Part shown: positions 61,112-64,000 of the stretch, piece by piece
Layout: the number at the start of each line of letters is the position of its first letter
Numbering within the stretch: the stretch's first letter is position 1
Assembly: GCF_000504165.1 (NCBI RefSeq)
Contig: NZ_KI632505.1
Coordinates: 434,001 to 498,000 of the forward strand
DNA length: 64,000 bases
DNA from: Bacillus sp. FJAT-14578
GTDB taxonomy: Bacteria > Bacillota > Bacilli > Bacillales > Bacillaceae_H
Direction of reading: 5' to 3'
Translations under genes and position numbers: made by a program
Notes under the pieces: generated by a model
What the model was told of the DNA's origin: nothing
Databases searched by the model: none
The model's input: the letters and a program-made list of their open reading frames with translations, nothing else

Positions 61112-62443
61112 TTATGCTAATTCAATCGGCCATAATTTCGGGTTTTCAATCAACTGCTTAAAGCGGTTCGTAAAGGCAACAGCTGTTGCACCGTCTGCTA
61201 CCCGGTGATCGAACGCCATGGACAGGTTCATGATGGAACGAACGACGATTTCGTCATTGTCTGTCACAACCGCCATTTTCTTCGTTTTATGGAAGGCGAT
61301 TAAGCCCGTTTCCGGATGATTGATAATTGGTGTAGCCCCAATGCTTCCTAACGGTCCGACATTACTGATCGTAAACGTACCGCCTTTCATATCAGCTGGA
61401 GCCAGCTTGCCCTCTTGCGCTTTCTTCGTCAATTCTTTTAACTTATCATGAATTTGGCGAACAGACAGCTGGTCGGCATGGTGAATGACAGGAACGATTA
61501 AGCCGTCTTCTGTATCTGTCGCAATTCCAATGTTATATTCTTTCTCGAGGCGAATCACTTCATTTTCTTCATCCAGCTTTGCATTAAACACAGGGAATTG
61601 TTTTAACGCAACCGTAATCGCTTTAATAAAGAATGCCACAGCGGAAACGTTAATATCCATTTCTTTTAAGTCTTTTCGATAGTTCAGCAACTCCGTCATA
61701 TCGATTTCTTCAAAATGAGTGACATGAGGAATTGTATAAAGAGACTGGGTCATCTTTTTCGCGATTTGCTTACGGCGTCCTCTGAACGGAATGATTTCTG
61801 CATCCGCTGCCGGCTTGGAAACTTCTCTTGCTGCCGGCTTGGAAACTTCTCTTGCTTCCTGCTTTTGAACGTCTTGTTTGCTTTCCGCTTTTGGTGCCGG
61901 CACTTCTGCCACAACCGCTTTCGTTTCTTCGGATTGCTGCATGCCATCACGCTGTTTCACGAATTTGTAGATGTCTTCTACCGTGATACGACCCAATGTT
62001 CCCGTTCCGGTAATGTCGTTAATATCGACGCCAAACTCGCGGGCGATTTTTCGTGTATAAGGTGCAGCGATGATGATTTTCTTTTCTGTGCTTGCTTTAG
62101 GTGGTGTTGCCGTTTGCACTGCCACAGCCGGTCCAGGCGCTGCTTCTGTTTTCACTGGAGCAGGTGCTTCTGCTTTTGGTGCCGCCGGCGTTTCAGCCGC
62201 TGCACTTCCTCCCGCTTCCAATACGATAAGAGTAGTCCCGACAGATACCGTCGTTCCTCGATCGATGACAATATCTTTTACTTTTCCTGCCGCTGGAGAC
62301 GGAAGCTCCGCAACCATTTTATCTGTTTGTACTTCTACAAGAGGCTGGTCTACCTTGACCGTATCCCCAACTTTGACGAAATAGTGTATAATTTCTCCCT
62401 CGGTCATTCCTTCGCCGATATCATGAAGTTTTACTTCAACCAT
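61112..62443 (-). CDS. Dihydrolipoamide acyltransferase (E2) of a 2-oxoacid dehydrogenase
   Basis: A 443-residue E2. The lipoyl domain (1-78) has VQTDKMVAELPS with the lipoylated Lys, then an Ala/Pro-rich linker with a duplicated stretch REVSKPAA, an E3/E1-binding domain (about 125-160) and a catalytic domain ending in DHRVADG with the active His. It transfers acyl groups to CoA. It is the last gene of the E1alpha-E1beta-E2 unit. Branched-chain, acetoin or pyruvate complexes are all possible; the sequence does not settle it. Confidence 0.9.
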   Translation of the reverse strand: MVEVKLHDIGEGMTEGEIIHYFVKVGDTVKVDQPLVEVQTDKMVAELPSPAAGKVKDIVIDRGTTVSVGTTLIVLEAGGSAAAETPAAPKAEAPAPVKTEAAPGPAVAVQTATPPKASTEKKIIIAAPYTRKIAREFGVDINDITGTGTLGRITVEDIYKFVKQRDGMQQSEETKAVVAEVPAPKAESKQDVQKQEAREVSKPAAREVSKPAADAEIIPFRGRRKQIAKKMTQSLYTIPHVTHFEEIDMTELLNYRKDLKEMDINVSAVAFFIKAITVALKQFPVFNAKLDEENEVIRLEKEYNIGIATDTEDGLIVPVIHHADQLSVRQIHDKLKELTKKAQEGKLAPADMKGGTFTISNVGPLGSIGATPIINHPETGLIAFHKTKKMAVVTDNDEIVVRSIMNLSMAFDHRVADGATAVAFTNRFKQLIENPKLWPIELA

Positions 62444-62454
62444 GTCTTCCCCTC

Positions 62455-63480
62455 CTAGAAATGTACAACTTTTTCGATTGCTTTATAAACTCGCTGCGGT
62501 GTCGGCAAGTAATGTTCCTCCAGCGCGAAAAGCGGAACCGGAACATCAAAGCCTGTCGCACGCTCAATTGGCGATTTCAAATACAAAAACGATGTATCAT
62601 TAATGATGGAAATCACGTCATTCCCCACTCCGCCTGTTTCATGGGCTTCATGAACAATAACCGCACGCCCTGTTTTTTGAACAGACTCGGCGATGATGTC
62701 CTTGTCAATCGGATACAGGGTGCGCAAATCAATGACATCGCATGTGATGCCTTGCTTTTCTGCCTGCTCGGCCGCTTTCATGGCCACCGGTACCATGGCT
62801 CCCCATGCAATAACGGTCACATCGTTTCCATCCTTAAGCTTTTTCCCTTTGCCGATTTCAACCGTATATTTTCCTTCCGGCACTTCTTCGCGGTTAGCAC
62901 GGTAAATTCTCATTGATTCCATGAATAAAACAGGATCTGGATCTTCAATCGCCGCAATCAAAAGCCCTTTTGCGTCATATGGAGAAGACGGACAGACTAC
63001 TTTAATCCCTGGCATATGAGTAAATAAAGCTTCTACACTGTCTGAGTGAACTTCCGGTGCGCGGATACCTGCCCCGTATGGAGCGCGGATCACCATCGGA
63101 ACCGTAAAATGTCCCATCGTCCGCATGCGGATGCGCGATACATGTGTCATGATTTGTTCGTAAGCCGGATAGATGAAGCCAAGGAACTGCATTTCCGCTA
63201 CCGGTTTGAATCCATTAACCGACATTCCGATTGAAGTCCCGATAATTCCCGCTTCACTCAGCGGCGTATCAATGACGCGGTCTTCGCCGAACTGTTCCTG
63301 CAAACCGTCTGTCGCACGGAATACTCCGCCGTTTTTTCCGACATCCTCTCCCAGCAAGAGAACGCTTTCATCTTCCTGCAGCATTGTTCGCAATCCATCT
63401 GTGACCGCCTGTACAAGGGTTAATTGATTGGTTTTCGTTTCAACGCCTGTTTTTGCTTTTTCTGCACTCATGACCATCAC
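62455..63480 (-). CDS. 2-oxoacid dehydrogenase E1 beta subunit
   Basis: About 341 residues of the transketolase-like fold: LLLGEDVGKNGGVFRATDG, IDTPLSEAGIIGTSIGM, PMVIRAPYGAG and VDVIDLRTLYPID-like CDVIDLRTLYPID. With E1alpha it decarboxylates the 2-oxoacid using thiamine diphosphate. The start is one of GTG 63480, ATG 63477 or ATG 63471, all near GGAGGTGAGGGGTG, and overlaps the E1alpha stop. Confidence 0.9.
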   Translation of the reverse strand: MMVMSAEKAKTGVETKTNQLTLVQAVTDGLRTMLQEDESVLLLGEDVGKNGGVFRATDGLQEQFGEDRVIDTPLSEAGIIGTSIGMSVNGFKPVAEMQFLGFIYPAYEQIMTHVSRIRMRTMGHFTVPMVIRAPYGAGIRAPEVHSDSVEALFTHMPGIKVVCPSSPYDAKGLLIAAIEDPDPVLFMESMRIYRANREEVPEGKYTVEIGKGKKLKDGNDVTVIAWGAMVPVAMKAAEQAEKQGITCDVIDLRTLYPIDKDIIAESVQKTGRAVIVHEAHETGGVGNDVISIINDTSFLYLKSPIERATGFDVPVPLFALEEHYLPTPQRVYKAIEKVVHF

Positions 63481-64000
63481 CCCTCACCTCCGATTAATTG
63501 AAGATACTGTTCTTTTTGTTTTGCGATCGTCCAAGTTGGTGTTTCGAAAACATGGTCAAATAAGTCATTTACATTTGGTTTCGGGAAACTTTCCATCCCT
63601 TTGACAGCCTCTTCCACTTCATTCATCGTTTCTTCTTTGATTTTCTCCACCCATTCTTCGTCCCAGAAGCCGTTCAGCTTCATGTAACGTTCAACGCGAA
63701 GAAGAGGGTCGCGAATTTCGCGGATTTTATCGCTGTCGGATTGGTCCCGATATTTAGTTGGGTCATCTGCCGTCGTATGGGCGCCGTATCTCCATGTAAT
63801 AGCTTCAATTAAAGTTGGGCCTTCTCCATTACGCCCCCGGTCAAGTGCTTCTTTCGTCTGGAAGTACACGGCAAAAATATCGTTTCCGTCCACTCGGATA
63901 CCCGGCATATCGTAAGCAACTGATTTTTGGGCAATCGTTTTAGAATTCATTTGCTTTTCAATTGGAACTGAAATCGCAAAACCGTTATTTTGGTTAAAGA
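63477..64000 (-). CDS. 2-oxoacid dehydrogenase E1 alpha subunit, 5' cut by window edge
   Basis: The frame is open to the window end; residues before the internal ATG at 63950 read NNGFAISVPIEKQ, typical of E1alpha just after the thiamine diphosphate GDG motif. Visible features are GIRVDGNDIFAVY, TLIEAITWRYGAHTTADDPTKYR (with the phosphorylation-loop region) and the C-terminal helices. The gene starts outside the window. It overlaps the E1beta start. Confidence 0.9.
   Translation of the reverse strand, partial: FNQNNGFAISVPIEKQMNSKTIAQKSVAYDMPGIRVDGNDIFAVYFQTKEALDRGRNGEGPTLIEAITWRYGAHTTADDPTKYRDQSDSDKIREIRDPLLRVERYMKLNGFWDEEWVEKIKEETMNEVEEAVKGMESFPKPNVNDLFDHVFETPTWTIAKQKEQYLQLIGGEG

Noticed and set aside
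61715-62458. 247-codon Cys/Phe/Arg-rich plus-strand frame opposite E2
   Set aside because: Antisense shadow of the Ala/Pro/Lys-rich linker of E2.
1-64000. CRISPR array, rRNA or tRNA genes
   Set aside because: No regularly spaced direct repeats with spacers and no recognisable rRNA/tRNA stretches were seen by eye.

Overview
The window looks like chromosomal DNA of a low-GC Gram-positive spore-former, most likely family Bacillaceae. The reasons are strong AGGAGG-type ribosome binding sites, Bacillus-type gene sets (mhq, ktr, kdp, nag, lytST, DUF3231, MpsC), c-di-AMP and cobalamin riboswitches, T-tailed terminators and many alternative GTG/TTG starts. No rRNA, tRNA or CRISPR array was seen.

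Layout. 1-0.8 kb: 3' part of a zinc-binding ABC lipoprotein. 0.9-4.4 kb: YihY-family membrane protein and an mhq-type quinone/electrophile detoxification set (mhqO, mhqD, DoxX-type mhqP) with matching MhqR-like boxes. 4.7-18.7 kb: a potassium/sodium block with a broken RCK channel gene, ktrA-ktrB, a CPA1 antiporter, a small lipoprotein, a CBS protein, and a kdp operon (29-aa ORF, kdpF, kdpA, kdpB, kdpC, then a kinase-less, internally duplicated KdpD) behind a c-di-AMP riboswitch, then mpsC. 19-20 kb: lrgAB/cidAB-type pair. 21-25.6 kb: garR, four-carbon acid sugar kinase and gntP operon behind four boxes spaced exactly 21 bp. 25.6-30.3 kb: repeat-rich stretch with a small tyrosine recombinase, a second CPA1 antiporter and a YitT protein. 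30.3-35.3 kb: nagA-nagB-nagR-murQ-nagP amino-sugar operon with a NagR operator. 35.5-38.6 kb: aldo/keto reductase, DUF3231 protein, and a methyltransferase behind a cobalamin riboswitch and a leader ORF. 39.4-46.9 kb: secreted double-domain cyanophycinase, isoaspartyl dipeptidase, YfcC permease, a divergent sigma-54 activator and a -24/-12 promoter. 47.9-52.4 kb: lytS-lytR-cstA. 52.8-58.8 kb: Tn554-like island (tnpA, tnpB, tnpC, HTH gene) carrying an out-of-place divIB/ftsQ. 59-64 kb: amino-acid permease and the E2, E1beta and E1alpha genes of a 2-oxoacid dehydrogenase, the last cut by the window edge.

Four copies of one ~230-bp MITE, each with a perfect 8-bp AT-rich target duplication, lie at 5.3, 21.3, 25.7 and 26.2 kb. 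A different repeat-like element lies at 28.7-29.1 kb.

How the parts fit. The 4.7-18.7 kb block reads as a K+/Na+ homeostasis region in which c-di-AMP probably acts on kdp RNA and perhaps on the duplicated KdpD. The 39-47 kb block reads as a scavenging pathway for cyanophycin or beta-aspartyl peptides: secreted depolymerase, uptake, cytoplasmic dipeptidase and a sigma-54 control system. LytST-CstA and LrgAB suggest pyruvate or overflow-metabolism sensing. The main novelty candidates are the tandem KdpD without kinase, the cobalamin riboswitch/leader ORF/methyltransferase unit, the sigma-54 cyanophycin operon, the 21-bp phased operator array and the divIB-bearing Tn554-like island.
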